DNA of 64,000 nucleotides from Paenibacillus profundus (GTDB lineage Bacteria > Bacillota > Bacilli > Paenibacillales > Paenibacillaceae). Positions 8,824-19,457 of this stretch are shown here, piece by piece; the stretch's first letter is position 1; each line of letters begins with the position of its first letter. Where the stretch lies: positions 77,896 through 141,895 of the forward strand of contig NZ_JAJNBZ010000014.1 in the NCBI RefSeq assembly GCF_021369635.1, in the 5' to 3' direction. The notes below the pieces were generated by a model that was given only the letters and a program-made list of their open reading frames with translations, did no database searches and was not told where the DNA came from. A program made the position numbers and the translations under genes.

Positions 8824-8865
8824 CTCTCACAGCGCTTGTCCGAGTTGCCGGCAAGCCCGCTCCAC

Positions 8866-9837
8866 TTACTGAGAGAGGCGGGTAGCCAGATCGTACAGCC
8901 CCATGTTGAATTCCTTCTTCGTGTTGACGACCAAATCGATATCCGTCGCCACAAGCTCTCCTTTGATAATACCGCAGCCTTTGCCAGACTCGCCTTCCAT
9001 CAGCTTACGAACCGCGAAGTCGCCGAGACGGCTTGCCAAAATACGGTCAACCGCCGTAGGCGCGCCGCCGCGTTGAATATGTCCGAGAACCGTTACGCGC
9101 GGTTCGACAGTCGGGCAGCGTTCAATAATGCCTTGCGCGACATCTTCTCCACGACCTACACCTTCGGCCACAATGACGATGCTGTGGCGTTTGCCGCATT
9201 CGAAGTTCTCCTTCATGCGCTGCGCCACTTCATCGATGCTGAATGCCACTTCCGGCACGAGAATCGACTCCGCACCGCTTGCCAGCCCAGCATACAGCGC
9301 GATATCGCCGCAATGGCGTCCCATCACTTCCACGACGGAAGAGCGTTCGTGCGAGCTCATCGTATCGCGAAGCTTGTTGACCGCATCGACGACAACGCTA
9401 ACCGCTGTATCGAAGCCGATTGTGTAGTCCGTGAAGGAAATATCATTATCAATCGTACCTGGCAGCCCCATTGTCTTAATGCCGAGCTTGCTCAATTTGT
9501 TAGCGCCTTGGTAGGAACCGTCTCCACCGATGACGATAAGGCCGTCGATGCCGTGAGCACGCAAAATTTCCGCGCCTTTTTGCTGGCCTTCCGCCGTTCT
9601 GAACTCTTGGCAGCGTGCCGATTGCAATATCGTTCCGCCGCGTTGGATAATATCACCGACGCTGCGAATATCCATTGGGCGAATATCTTGATTGATAAGC
9701 CCTTGATAACCGCGTTGAACTCCATACACTTCAATTCCATTGTACAGCGCCGTGCGAACCACCGCACGGATAGCAGCATTCATTCCTTGAGAGTCTCCGC
9801 CGCTTGTCAATACGGCAATCTTTTTTACAGCAGTCAT
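8866..9837 (-). CDS. pfkA: ATP-dependent 6-phosphofructokinase
   Basis: Glycolytic enzyme phosphorylating fructose 6-phosphate to fructose 1,6-bisphosphate. 323 residues, the normal length for bacterial PfkA. Visible motifs: N-terminal nucleotide loop TSGGDSQGMNAAIR (residues ~11-24), GGDGSYQGA, the catalytic PGTIDNDI, substrate-site MGRHCG, and HIQRGGAPTAVDR near the C-terminal third. The first motif has Gln where most family members have Pro (GGDSPGMN), a mild substitution. The ATG follows GGGAGGAAACAAC. It is 21 bp downstream of ytpB on the same strand, so the two are probably co-transcribed, with a hairpin after pfkA. Confidence 0.97.
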   Translation of the reverse strand: MTAVKKIAVLTSGGDSQGMNAAIRAVVRTALYNGIEVYGVQRGYQGLINQDIRPMDIRSVGDIIQRGGTILQSARCQEFRTAEGQQKGAEILRAHGIDGLIVIGGDGSYQGANKLSKLGIKTMGLPGTIDNDISFTDYTIGFDTAVSVVVDAVNKLRDTMSSHERSSVVEVMGRHCGDIALYAGLASGAESILVPEVAFSIDEVAQRMKENFECGKRHSIVIVAEGVGRGEDVAQGIIERCPTVEPRVTVLGHIQRGGAPTAVDRILASRLGDFAVRKLMEGESGKGCGIIKGELVATDIDLVVNTKKEFNMGLYDLATRLSQ

Positions 9838-9858
9838 GTTGTTTCCTCCCTCTAATCC

Positions 9859-10941
9859 TCAATACATATGTTTACGTATCCAGCGGCTGTTCAGCCAAAA
9901 AAACAATCGCATCAACGGACTATTTCTCATTAATCGCTTGGATACGTTTTTCACTTCTTCTTGTTCTCTCACTTTTGAGTCGGATAAATATAGAGCAAGG
10001 AGCCCTTCGATGATCATACGATGAAAGCGTCCTTCCGGCAGTGAACTAATTCGCACCGTCGCAATTTCTGCAATATGGCCGATCCGCTCCACTACCTTGC
10101 CTTGCCCATCGTAATAATTGCAGAAGTTCAAATCCCCGCCGACTCTGTCTTCTTCTTGGTCAATCAAGTAATCAAGCAGAATATGCAATCCGCATACGTA
10201 TGGAAAATAGGCCTCGCGAATTTGCTCCACTTCTCGATTCGTCAAATGCTCGTCCGCCGCAGCTAAAAACAACTGAAACACACCGAGTGTGGACCCTGTT
10301 GCCGCCGCGAACTCATTCCATGCCAGTTCTGGATATTCAGCCTCGTAGGATTGCCACCACGTGAGCAGCGCGTCTTCCCGCTTGTCTGGATGAATATGCT
10401 TATAGACTTGCAGGTCAGTATAAAGCCCGACGAGACGCACAATACTTGACTGTGCGGTTGAATATCCCGGCAATCTTGCAATACTGGCACGGCATTGTTC
10501 CACTAACGCATGCAAGTAGCCGCCATCATCCTTATCTTCTCTTAACGCATAATAATCCTTAAGCGGCTCCTCCGGCTGAACCGCATCCAGCATTGACTGG
10601 TGCAGCAATCGAAAATCATCCGGATCCATAGAGGTGCTGCGATCACATAAATTGTCCAAATAATCGCTAATAGTCTGAAATGCTACAATGAGCGGAATTA
10701 ACACATCACGCACCTCTAACCGAGCTGCAGCATACACCGCACCGCCTTCACAGTGAAATTGCTTGCTAGCAATGCTCGCCAGCGCCTGCTTGCGCAATTC
10801 CTCATTCGGTATAAGTTCCGCCCGCTTCTGCCATGCCGACAATGCGGAACGAACTTCCGGCAGTATGTATTTATATACGCGGTACATGAGCCCGATCGGT
10901 TCTTTCGGAGCAGATGTACGACGTTGGCTTTGCTGGTTCAA
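9859..10941 (-). CDS. ytpB: Tetraprenyl-beta-curcumene synthase (YtpB, DUF2600)
   Basis: Large-terpene cyclase of the DUF2600 family. B. subtilis YtpB converts tetraprenyl diphosphate to tetraprenyl-beta-curcumene, a precursor of sesquarterpenes. 360 residues, near family length. Asp-rich helices expected to bind Mg-diphosphate are present: DYLDNLCDR (~112) and DYLIDQEEDRVGGDLNFCNYYD (positions ~258-279; key residues the Asp/Glu cluster and Asn). No signal peptide; a basic Arg/Lys tail follows a C-terminal hydrophobic segment. It is the first gene of a probable ytpB-pfkA unit. The partner squalene-hopene-type cyclase is not in this window. Confidence 0.88.
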   Translation of the reverse strand: MNQQSQRRTSAPKEPIGLMYRVYKYILPEVRSALSAWQKRAELIPNEELRKQALASIASKQFHCEGGAVYAAARLEVRDVLIPLIVAFQTISDYLDNLCDRSTSMDPDDFRLLHQSMLDAVQPEEPLKDYYALREDKDDGGYLHALVEQCRASIARLPGYSTAQSSIVRLVGLYTDLQVYKHIHPDKREDALLTWWQSYEAEYPELAWNEFAAATGSTLGVFQLFLAAADEHLTNREVEQIREAYFPYVCGLHILLDYLIDQEEDRVGGDLNFCNYYDGQGKVVERIGHIAEIATVRISSLPEGRFHRMIIEGLLALYLSDSKVREQEEVKNVSKRLMRNSPLMRLFFWLNSRWIRKHMY

Positions 10942-11047
10942 GGATAACCTCCGTTCTCCATCGGTCTAGCTGTGAATGCACTCATTTTAGCCACAACTAT
11001 TATATTACGAAGTGACAGTTTGCACAAACCTTCTGATGGCTTCTATA

Positions 11048-11365
11048 TTAGTGGTGGATTTTGGCATCCATCTCTTGATGGCTGTTGTACCACAGATGCA
11101 AATCGTTGATGATGCTGGCCAGCTCGGCAATCTCCGAATTGAGACGGCAGGAGACTTCGAATTGCTCCTCGTCATACAGAGCGTTCTGCTTGCCTATGAT
11201 ATCCCGCTCCAGCGCTTTTATCCGATCCGGTATCAACCCTCGAATCTCTTCCCATTTTGCCAAAATAGCCGATCGTTCATCCCAATGGAGCGATTCCCAA
11301 GCGACATGCAGAACCGGCACTTGTATGCCTAACCGGCCGTCCCGTTCAAATACAAAACTCCCCAT
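11048..11365 (-). CDS. Conserved hypothetical protein (105 aa)
   Basis: Chosen start is the ATG at 11365 (MGSFVFERDGRLG), about 9 nt after AGAGAGGG. The open frame extends 47 codons further upstream to 11506, but that start has no ribosome binding site. The protein is mostly charged helix: after FERDGRLGIQVPVLHVAW come E/R/I/L-rich stretches (about 35-100) likely to form a coiled coil. No signal or membrane segment, and no family recognised. It stands alone, leftward, between ytpB and an MFS gene facing away. Confidence 0.55.
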   Translation of the reverse strand: MGSFVFERDGRLGIQVPVLHVAWESLHWDERSAILAKWEEIRGLIPDRIKALERDIIGKQNALYDEEQFEVSCRLNSEIAELASIINDLHLWYNSHQEMDAKIHH

Positions 11366-11760
11366 GCTGACAACCCTCTCTCTTAAAATGAAGGACCAGC
11401 TGACGCTGACCCGATTCGTGGATATGTCGGTAAGATGTGCCTGAACGTTCAGGTTAGAGCAACTTAGCAGGAATGTATCATTGACCATGGATAAAGTAAA
11501 CGACATCGCGCACGCTGCTCACACGGATCAGCGTGCCGTTCATGACAACTAAATAACCTCAACAGGAATAAGTAAACTTATTATAACATGAATCTTGTCC
11601 CTTATTATTCAAGGAAAGAAGCTTACCTCCTGCCAGAAGCATGCTATACTAGACCGTAATCTTTTTTAGAGGTTGTTCAAAAAATCACCTATTGATCACG
11701 AACTTTTACGAAATCATCATTTCATACCAGCTGGTCAAGACTGCATAGGAGGAGCTCACA
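11366..11760. other. Intergenic region with a GAGGTTGTTCAAAAA element
   Basis: Non-coding 395 bp between divergent genes. At 11669-11704 it carries GAGGTTGTTCAAAAAATC followed by ACCTATTGATCACGAA, a sequence with relatives at 19351-19381 (reverse) and 45049-45090. The MFS promoter must lie within the last ~100 bp, but no convincing -35/-10 pair could be assigned. Confidence 0.5.
11669..11704 (+). repeat. Dispersed GAGGTTGTTCAAAAA element, copy 1
   Basis: GAGGTTGTTCAAAAA, then a short variable stretch, then TTGATCACGAA, preceded by a T-run (CTTTTTTA). Two other copies occur in this window, so it is a dispersed motif. Its nature is unknown. Confidence 0.6.
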
Positions 11761-12957
11761 ATGCTACACACAGCGCAGAGAAATAATGAAGCGCATTGGC
11801 TGCGCGCTTTTACATTTACGATATTTATGACGACCTCGGTAGTCGTCTCCTATTTTCCGCTGTACTACAAAGCGCTTGGCTTTTCGAGCGTGCAGATTGG
11901 AATGCTCTATTCCATCGGGCCACTCGTATCCATTGTATCCAACCTGTTCTGGGGCGTAACAAGCGACAAGCTCGGTACCGTAAAAAAAGTGCTTATCGTG
12001 CTGCTCGCAGCTCAAATTGTGCTGTCTGTCGTATTGAGCCAATTCACTTCCTTTGGCGCGGTTGTTGCCATGTTGATTTGCTTTTACTTCTTTTACTTTC
12101 CGATTTACCCGCTAAGCGACAGCTTCGCAATTATTACGGCCCAATCTCAAGGCAAGAGCTTCATCGGGATCCGTGTCTTCGGTTCTATCGGCTTTGCCGT
12201 ATCAGCGATCATCTTCGGCATGGTGCTGCGTTCTGTGGGCGCTCATTATAGCGTATGGGTCGTCGTAATGTTAGGCATCCTTTCCCTTGTGCTGGCCTTC
12301 TTCTTGACCGATAAACGCGCTACGTTGAAGAAAATGGAGTTTTCAGGGTTATGGGCTGTTTTGAAACAACGGGAAGTCTTGCTGTTCTTTCTGTTTGTAC
12401 TGCTGCTTGCAATAGCGCATCGTCTGAACGAAGCATTTCTTGGCTTATCGCTCTCCCAATTAGGAGCAGATGAATCATTGATCGGCTGGGCATGGATGCT
12501 TTCTGCGTTGAGTGAAATCCCCATCTTCTTCCTATTAAATGCGTTCGGGGACAAATTCAAGGAGCTGCCGCTGCTTGCCTTCTCCGGACTAACTTACGCT
12601 ATCCGATTGCTTCTCGTTGCGTATATGCAGAACCCGGTGTGGATTGTCTCCACCCAGTTAATGCACAGCATTTCGTTCGGCATATTTTATTTTGTAGCCG
12701 TACGCTATATTAGCCGAATCATTCCGGACGAATACCGTTCGACAGGGCTAGCGCTCTATACGATCGTCTGGTCGAGCATCGCCGGGTTGTTGAGCGGAAC
12801 GCTTGGCGGCGTGCTGCTGGAAGCATACGGCAAAGATACCGTCTATCACGTCGGTGCGATATTCGCATTCGCCGCTTGTCTCGGGTTCATGATGCTTGCG
12901 CTTCAATCGCATTATGCAGAAACGGGATCTCGTTGGCCGATTCGACGCAGACGTTGA
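11761..12957 (+). CDS. MFS permease (MFS_1-like, PPP/nucleoside-symporter type)
   Basis: 398-residue polytopic membrane transporter with about 12 helices. The N-terminus runs from HWLRAFTFTIFMTTSVVVSYFPLYYK into the first helix. The motif A-like loop WGVTSDKLGTVKK (about 60) and the second-half loop support the MFS fold. Overall arrangement resembles the MFS_1_like group (3-phenylpropionate/nucleoside permease relatives). Substrate not predictable. The ATG is preceded by TAGGAGGAGCTCACA, an excellent ribosome binding site. It is transcribed alone; the next gene, a nitroreductase, has its own ribosome binding site 200 bp later. Confidence 0.85.
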   Translation: MLHTAQRNNEAHWLRAFTFTIFMTTSVVVSYFPLYYKALGFSSVQIGMLYSIGPLVSIVSNLFWGVTSDKLGTVKKVLIVLLAAQIVLSVVLSQFTSFGAVVAMLICFYFFYFPIYPLSDSFAIITAQSQGKSFIGIRVFGSIGFAVSAIIFGMVLRSVGAHYSVWVVVMLGILSLVLAFFLTDKRATLKKMEFSGLWAVLKQREVLLFFLFVLLLAIAHRLNEAFLGLSLSQLGADESLIGWAWMLSALSEIPIFFLLNAFGDKFKELPLLAFSGLTYAIRLLLVAYMQNPVWIVSTQLMHSISFGIFYFVAVRYISRIIPDEYRSTGLALYTIVWSSIAGLLSGTLGGVLLEAYGKDTVYHVGAIFAFAACLGFMMLALQSHYAETGSRWPIRRRR

Positions 12958-13154
12958 ATGAATTCGATACGGGAACATTAATCATGCTTCCAAGATCAAC
13001 ACGGTTTCGTTGCAATTTTCCATCCGTGCCGTATAATAAGGGTAGGTCTTAGTACAAGGTCTTAATCTTAATTATATACAGTCTGCAATTGTACAAACCA
13101 TCATTTTACGATAGCTTAGGCTGCCTAAGGGCAACCTCGGCGGAGGGATCAGAC

Positions 13155-13805
13155 ATGACAACGTATGAAATCATGAAAGAAGTCATTCACGAACGCCGCA
13201 GCGTGCGACGTTATGAGGACCGTCCGGTAACGGTGGAAGATGTAAGGGAACTCATCGATTGTGCGCGATATGCGCCGAGCGATACGAACTCTCAGACATG
13301 GGAATTCATCGCGATCTTGAACCCCGAATTGATCGCTCGGATTGAACAGCTTACATGGGATGCCTTGCATACGCGCGCGGAGCAGGCTGAAGCCCAAGGC
13401 TTAGCGAAGGAAGCCCGATTGCTCGTCAAATCGTTCGGCCCGTACGCAACCGCTTTTTCCAATGCGCCTGCGCTTATTATATGTCTGGCGTCCCCGTATA
13501 CGTCCAAATTCCGCGAGCGCATCTTCGATCCGATTGGGCTCGTGCCATCCACGGTGTGGGATGAGGAAGGCATCAAGAGCAGCTGCTTGGCGATTCAGAA
13601 CTTCATGCTCGCAGCGCATGCCCGCGGTTTGGCGACCTGTCCGATGACCGGTCCCGTGCTCTTGGCTGACCAACAAATCAAGGATCTGCTGGACATCCCT
13701 GAAGATCGTCAGGTTAACATGGTGCTTGCGCTCGGATACCCTTCGGACACGCCAGCGAAGCTGCCCCGCAAGCCGGTAGAAGACATTTTACGTATTATCG
13801 AATAA
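13155..13805 (+). CDS. Nitroreductase family protein (FMN-dependent)
   Basis: 216-residue flavoprotein of the nitroreductase fold, reducing nitroaromatics, quinones or similar acceptors with NAD(P)H. The N-terminal RRSVRRYEDRPV and ARYAPSDTNSQTWEF are the classical FMN-binding segments. SSCLAIQNFMLAAHARGLATC and the C-terminal LALGYPSD also match the family. The ATG at 13155 follows GGAGGGATCAGAC. The frame is open 22 codons further upstream, but that start (13089) has no ribosome binding site. A strong hairpin follows at 13858. Confidence 0.9.
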   Translation: MTTYEIMKEVIHERRSVRRYEDRPVTVEDVRELIDCARYAPSDTNSQTWEFIAILNPELIARIEQLTWDALHTRAEQAEAQGLAKEARLLVKSFGPYATAFSNAPALIICLASPYTSKFRERIFDPIGLVPSTVWDEEGIKSSCLAIQNFMLAAHARGLATCPMTGPVLLADQQIKDLLDIPEDRQVNMVLALGYPSDTPAKLPRKPVEDILRIIE

Positions 13806-13857
13806 AGAAGCCCCATTTGGACACGCGCGAGTACGGGAACTTATCCCACTCACGACA

Positions 13858-13901
13858 CAAGCCCCTTCGTCCTTTCCAGCAGGAAAGAGCAGAGGGGCTT
13901 G
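13858..13901 (+). terminator. Terminator of the nitroreductase gene
   Basis: CAAGCCCCT pairs with AGGGGCTTG, with an inner CTTTCC/GGAAAG stem, followed by TCTATAATT. Stable hairpin 53 bp after the stop. Confidence 0.7.
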
Positions 13902-14020
13902 TCTATAATTACAACTTGCCGCACATCGTCATTATCTTCGAAAGAATCCATCATTTTCATCAGCTTCTCCGCATTCTCGCCATCACCCACTGGTTGTTCT
14001 TCACTTGGTCCGCTTTCCGG
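13901..14020 (-). pseudogene. Probable remnant of a YebC/PmpR-type regulator C-terminus
   Basis: On the minus strand a 40-codon open stretch reads GENAEKLMKMMDSFEDNDDV then RQVV. It closely resembles the end of YebC/TACO1-family proteins (AEKLLKLIDALEDxDDVQxVY). The usual Tyr and final residues are lost, and a stop lies just upstream of the fragment. It is squeezed between the nitroreductase terminator and the 3' end of the AraC gene. No start or other YebC domain remains, so it is a fossil; the assignment rests on ~30 residues. Confidence 0.45.
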
Positions 14021-14041
14021 TCAAAAAGAAGGGAAGTGACA

Positions 14042-14911
14042 TCACTCCAACGATTCCTCCCTTGCCGCAATTCCTCCATGAAGCTGGCGGAATTGAGCGG
14101 GCGTCATTCCTTCTTGCTGCTTGAAACGTTGAATAAAATAGCTGGCATGCTGAAATCCGACCTCATTGCCGATTTCACTGACGGACAGTTCAGGCTGGCT
14201 CATTAACAATTGCATTGATTTGCGGATACGAAGCCGGTTCACATATTGAAGGGGGCGAAACCCCATCGAGCGGCGAAATAACGTGCATACATACTGCGGA
14301 GAGATATTGATTCGATCCGCCATCTGCTGCAACGTCACTTCCTTCATATAATGTTCATGAATCCAGTCTAACAAAGGGGCTAGCGATTCGATCCCCTGCT
14401 TCGGCTGTCGTCCAGCTTTGCCGGTATCCGCCCAACCGCATCGCCCCCATGCCATTACCAGCTCATACGCGAGCGAAGATAATACAGTCCCTTGACCGTA
14501 AGCAGAATCGCTTAGCAGCGCAAGCGCGCGCCGGATCGGATCCATTGTAATATCGGGCGATCTCAACGTCATATGCGACGATTGGCGGATGTTCACCGTA
14601 GACAGCAGTTCTTGCGCCAGTGCACCTTGAAAGCCGAACCAATATATTCCCCACGGTTCTTCCATGGGCTTGTATTCATGCGGAACATCGGGAAACAGGA
14701 GGACGCCTTGCCCCGAACTTATCTCAATTGTCTCCTCGTGCCCTTCCCAACGGAATATTCCTCGGCCGGAAGTGCATTGCAGCCATTGGTAATCAGGATA
14801 GCCATGCGGCCGATCAATTTCGGTCTGATGACTCCAGCTCCCCACCGTAGTGACGATGAGCGGCAATGTTCGCTCCTTGTCGGTAAGCATAGGGAAGTGC
14901 AAGCTGTCCAT
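14042..14911 (-). CDS. AraC family transcriptional regulator
   Basis: 289 residues: N-terminal AraC-type cupin sensing domain (about 1-150; GRGIFRWEGHEETIEISSGQ and GVLLFPDVPHEY are the beta-barrel segments) and C-terminal double helix-turn-helix (about 185-285; MADRINISPQYVCTLFRRSM and SVSEIGNEVGFQHASYFIQR). It is divergent from lacZ across a 192-bp intergenic region, the standard position for the local regulator of the beta-galactosidase. A sugar or glycoside released from its substrate is the likely effector, by inference. The ATG at 14911 is preceded by GGAAAGGGGCGATACCC. Confidence 0.9.
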   Translation of the reverse strand: MDSLHFPMLTDKERTLPLIVTTVGSWSHQTEIDRPHGYPDYQWLQCTSGRGIFRWEGHEETIEISSGQGVLLFPDVPHEYKPMEEPWGIYWFGFQGALAQELLSTVNIRQSSHMTLRSPDITMDPIRRALALLSDSAYGQGTVLSSLAYELVMAWGRCGWADTGKAGRQPKQGIESLAPLLDWIHEHYMKEVTLQQMADRINISPQYVCTLFRRSMGFRPLQYVNRLRIRKSMQLLMSQPELSVSEIGNEVGFQHASYFIQRFKQQEGMTPAQFRQLHGGIAAREESLE

Positions 14912-18322
<3,411 letters not shown>

Positions 18323-18337
18323 CTAAGACATCATCAG

Positions 18338-18377
18338 AAGCACAGTGAGGCCCGGTTGACCGCGCCTCACTGTGCTT
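18338..18377 (+). terminator. Terminator of lacZ
   Basis: A 14-bp stem, AAGCACAGTGAGGC with GCCTCACTGTGCTT, around CCGGTTGACCGC. It lies 15 bp past the stop. Confidence 0.85.
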
Positions 18378-18396
18378 CTAAAAATAAACAGCAAAA

Positions 18397-18432
18397 AAGC
18401 AGCCTCGCCGAATGAACGGAACAAGGCTGCTT
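18397..18432 (-). terminator. Terminator of the cold-shock gene
   Basis: AAGCAGCCT pairs with AGGCTGCTT. On the minus strand the stem is followed by TTTTGCTGTTT. It lies 56 bp past the csp stop and faces the lacZ terminator. Confidence 0.75.
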
Positions 18433-18487
18433 GGCTTTGCTATTGTACACTATTTATAGATGACGATCCCCTAGCCGGGTAATCTCA

Positions 18488-18685
18488 TTATAATTTAATG
18501 ACATTAGCAGCTTGTGGACCACGGTTTCCTTGGGTAATTTCGAATTCAACCTCTTGACCTTCGTCCAAAGCTTTGAATCCGTCGCCTTGGATTGCGGAAT
18601 AATGAACGAATACATCTTCACCGTTCTCCACTTGAATAAATCCGTAGCCTTTCTCTGCGTTAAACCATTTTACAATACCTTTCAA
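18488..18685 (-). CDS. Cold-shock protein (CspA/CspB family)
   Basis: 65-residue single OB-fold RNA chaperone that melts RNA structure. RNP1 (KGYGFIQV) and RNP2 (VFVHY) are intact, with KWFNAEKG upstream. The start is TTG at 18685: AGGAGG ends 8 nt before it, and the resulting MKGIVKWFN matches family length. Another TTG two codons upstream (18691) is only 2 nt from AGGAGG and is unlikely. No ATG is available, which is usual for this gene type in Paenibacillus-like genomes. Own terminator; transcribed alone. Confidence 0.93.
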   Translation of the reverse strand: MKGIVKWFNAEKGYGFIQVENGEDVFVHYSAIQGDGFKALDEGQEVEFEITQGNRGPQAANVIKL

Positions 18686-18820
18686 GATCAAAACCTCCTC
18701 ACATAATCCACCCTTACAGGCGAATATTTACATTATAATTGAGGACATTTGAGAACGCAACTTTTTTTATTGAACAATTATTTGATTTCAAGTATGGGCT
18801 GGGTTATCATGATCGATAAG

Positions 18821-18839
18821 ACTGTCTCAGTGAGACAGT
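18821..18839. promoter_or_regulatory. 9-bp perfect inverted repeat, candidate operator
   Basis: ACTGTCTCA-G-TGAGACAGT, a perfect inverted repeat with one central base, 47 bp before the small gene at 18886 and 135 bp upstream of csp. It has no T-run, so it looks more like a protein-binding site than a terminator. Confidence 0.4.
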
Positions 18840-18885
18840 ACGCAAGATTCACGGTGTCCTGCACCATGGAAACGGGGTTTTTTAT

Positions 18886-19119
18886 ATGATAAAAAAGCAT
18901 GTCATTTACAAGACGGACAATTGGAATATGATGACGGTTGAAGTGCAGGGCCGCTATATCATATTGCGAGAAATATCAGACCAATGGGGCGAAGAATGCC
19001 ATAACTTTCTAAGCCGCCCGGCACTTATGCATTGGGCCAAGCAGCGCTTCCCCAAAGAAGACTATGTCGGCAAGGAAGAAGAATGGAATCAGATTATGGA
19101 CGCTTTCAAGCAAGTGTAA
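18886..19119 (+). CDS. Conserved hypothetical protein (77 aa)
   Basis: Small soluble protein beginning MIKKHVIYKTDNWNMMTVEV, rich in Trp, Glu and Lys, with no signal or membrane segment. I recognise no domain. The ATG is preceded only by GGGG at 9 nt, a modest ribosome binding site. It is followed after 13 bp by a second small gene on the same strand, so the two probably form a unit. Confidence 0.55.
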   Translation: MIKKHVIYKTDNWNMMTVEVQGRYIILREISDQWGEECHNFLSRPALMHWAKQRFPKEDYVGKEEEWNQIMDAFKQV

Positions 19120-19132
19120 AGGCAGGTAATCC

Positions 19133-19312
19133 ATGAATTCGTCAACGAACCTAATCTTCATTATTTTGGCTTTCTCACTCGGAGCCGTCCTGATATGGAA
19201 AAAAGAAACCGTGCCTGCTCCGATGCGCCGCCCGATGGCTCTTCTGGCGCTTCTCTTAATCGCATTCGCTTTTTTCCTGATTGTGTACTCGCTTGTCACG
19301 CTGGGTACCTAA
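19133..19312 (+). CDS. Small two-helix membrane protein (59 aa)
   Basis: Starts MNSSTNLIFIILAFSLGAVL and ends with a second hydrophobic helix (ALLALLLIAFAFFLIVYSLV) after a basic loop WKKETVPAPMRRP. Two membrane segments in 59 residues. GGCAGG lies 6 nt before the ATG. It starts 13 bp after the previous gene, suggesting co-transcription. Function unknown; coding status is inferred from the clean hydrophobic pattern and the ribosome binding site. Confidence 0.55.
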   Translation: MNSSTNLIFIILAFSLGAVLIWKKETVPAPMRRPMALLALLLIAFAFFLIVYSLVTLGT

Positions 19313-19350
19313 GACAAGATTCGATGTCGAATCACATCTTGGGATGCTCC

Positions 19351-19381
19351 GGATCAATAAGGGAGCTTTTTGAACAACCTC
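19351..19381 (-). repeat. Dispersed GAGGTTGTTCAAAAA element, copy 2
   Basis: On the minus strand GAGGTTGTTCAAAAAGCTCC followed by CTTATTGATCC, closely matching 11669-11704. It lies between the small membrane protein gene and pepF. Confidence 0.6.
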
Positions 19382-19457
19382 TTTCAATAGTTTTACGGCA
19401 CTTCGGTCATACTAGCCTTCAGATTCAAGTCTCAGCCTGAACGACAGGAGGATAGAT

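Noticed and set aside
8749..9855. 368-codon plus-strand frame over pfkA
   Set aside because: It is the mirror of the highly conserved pfkA frame, has no ribosome binding site and no family resemblance.
11366..11506. N-terminal extension of the 105-aa hypothetical protein
   Set aside because: No ribosome binding site upstream of 11506, while ATG 11365 has AGAGAGGG at good spacing.
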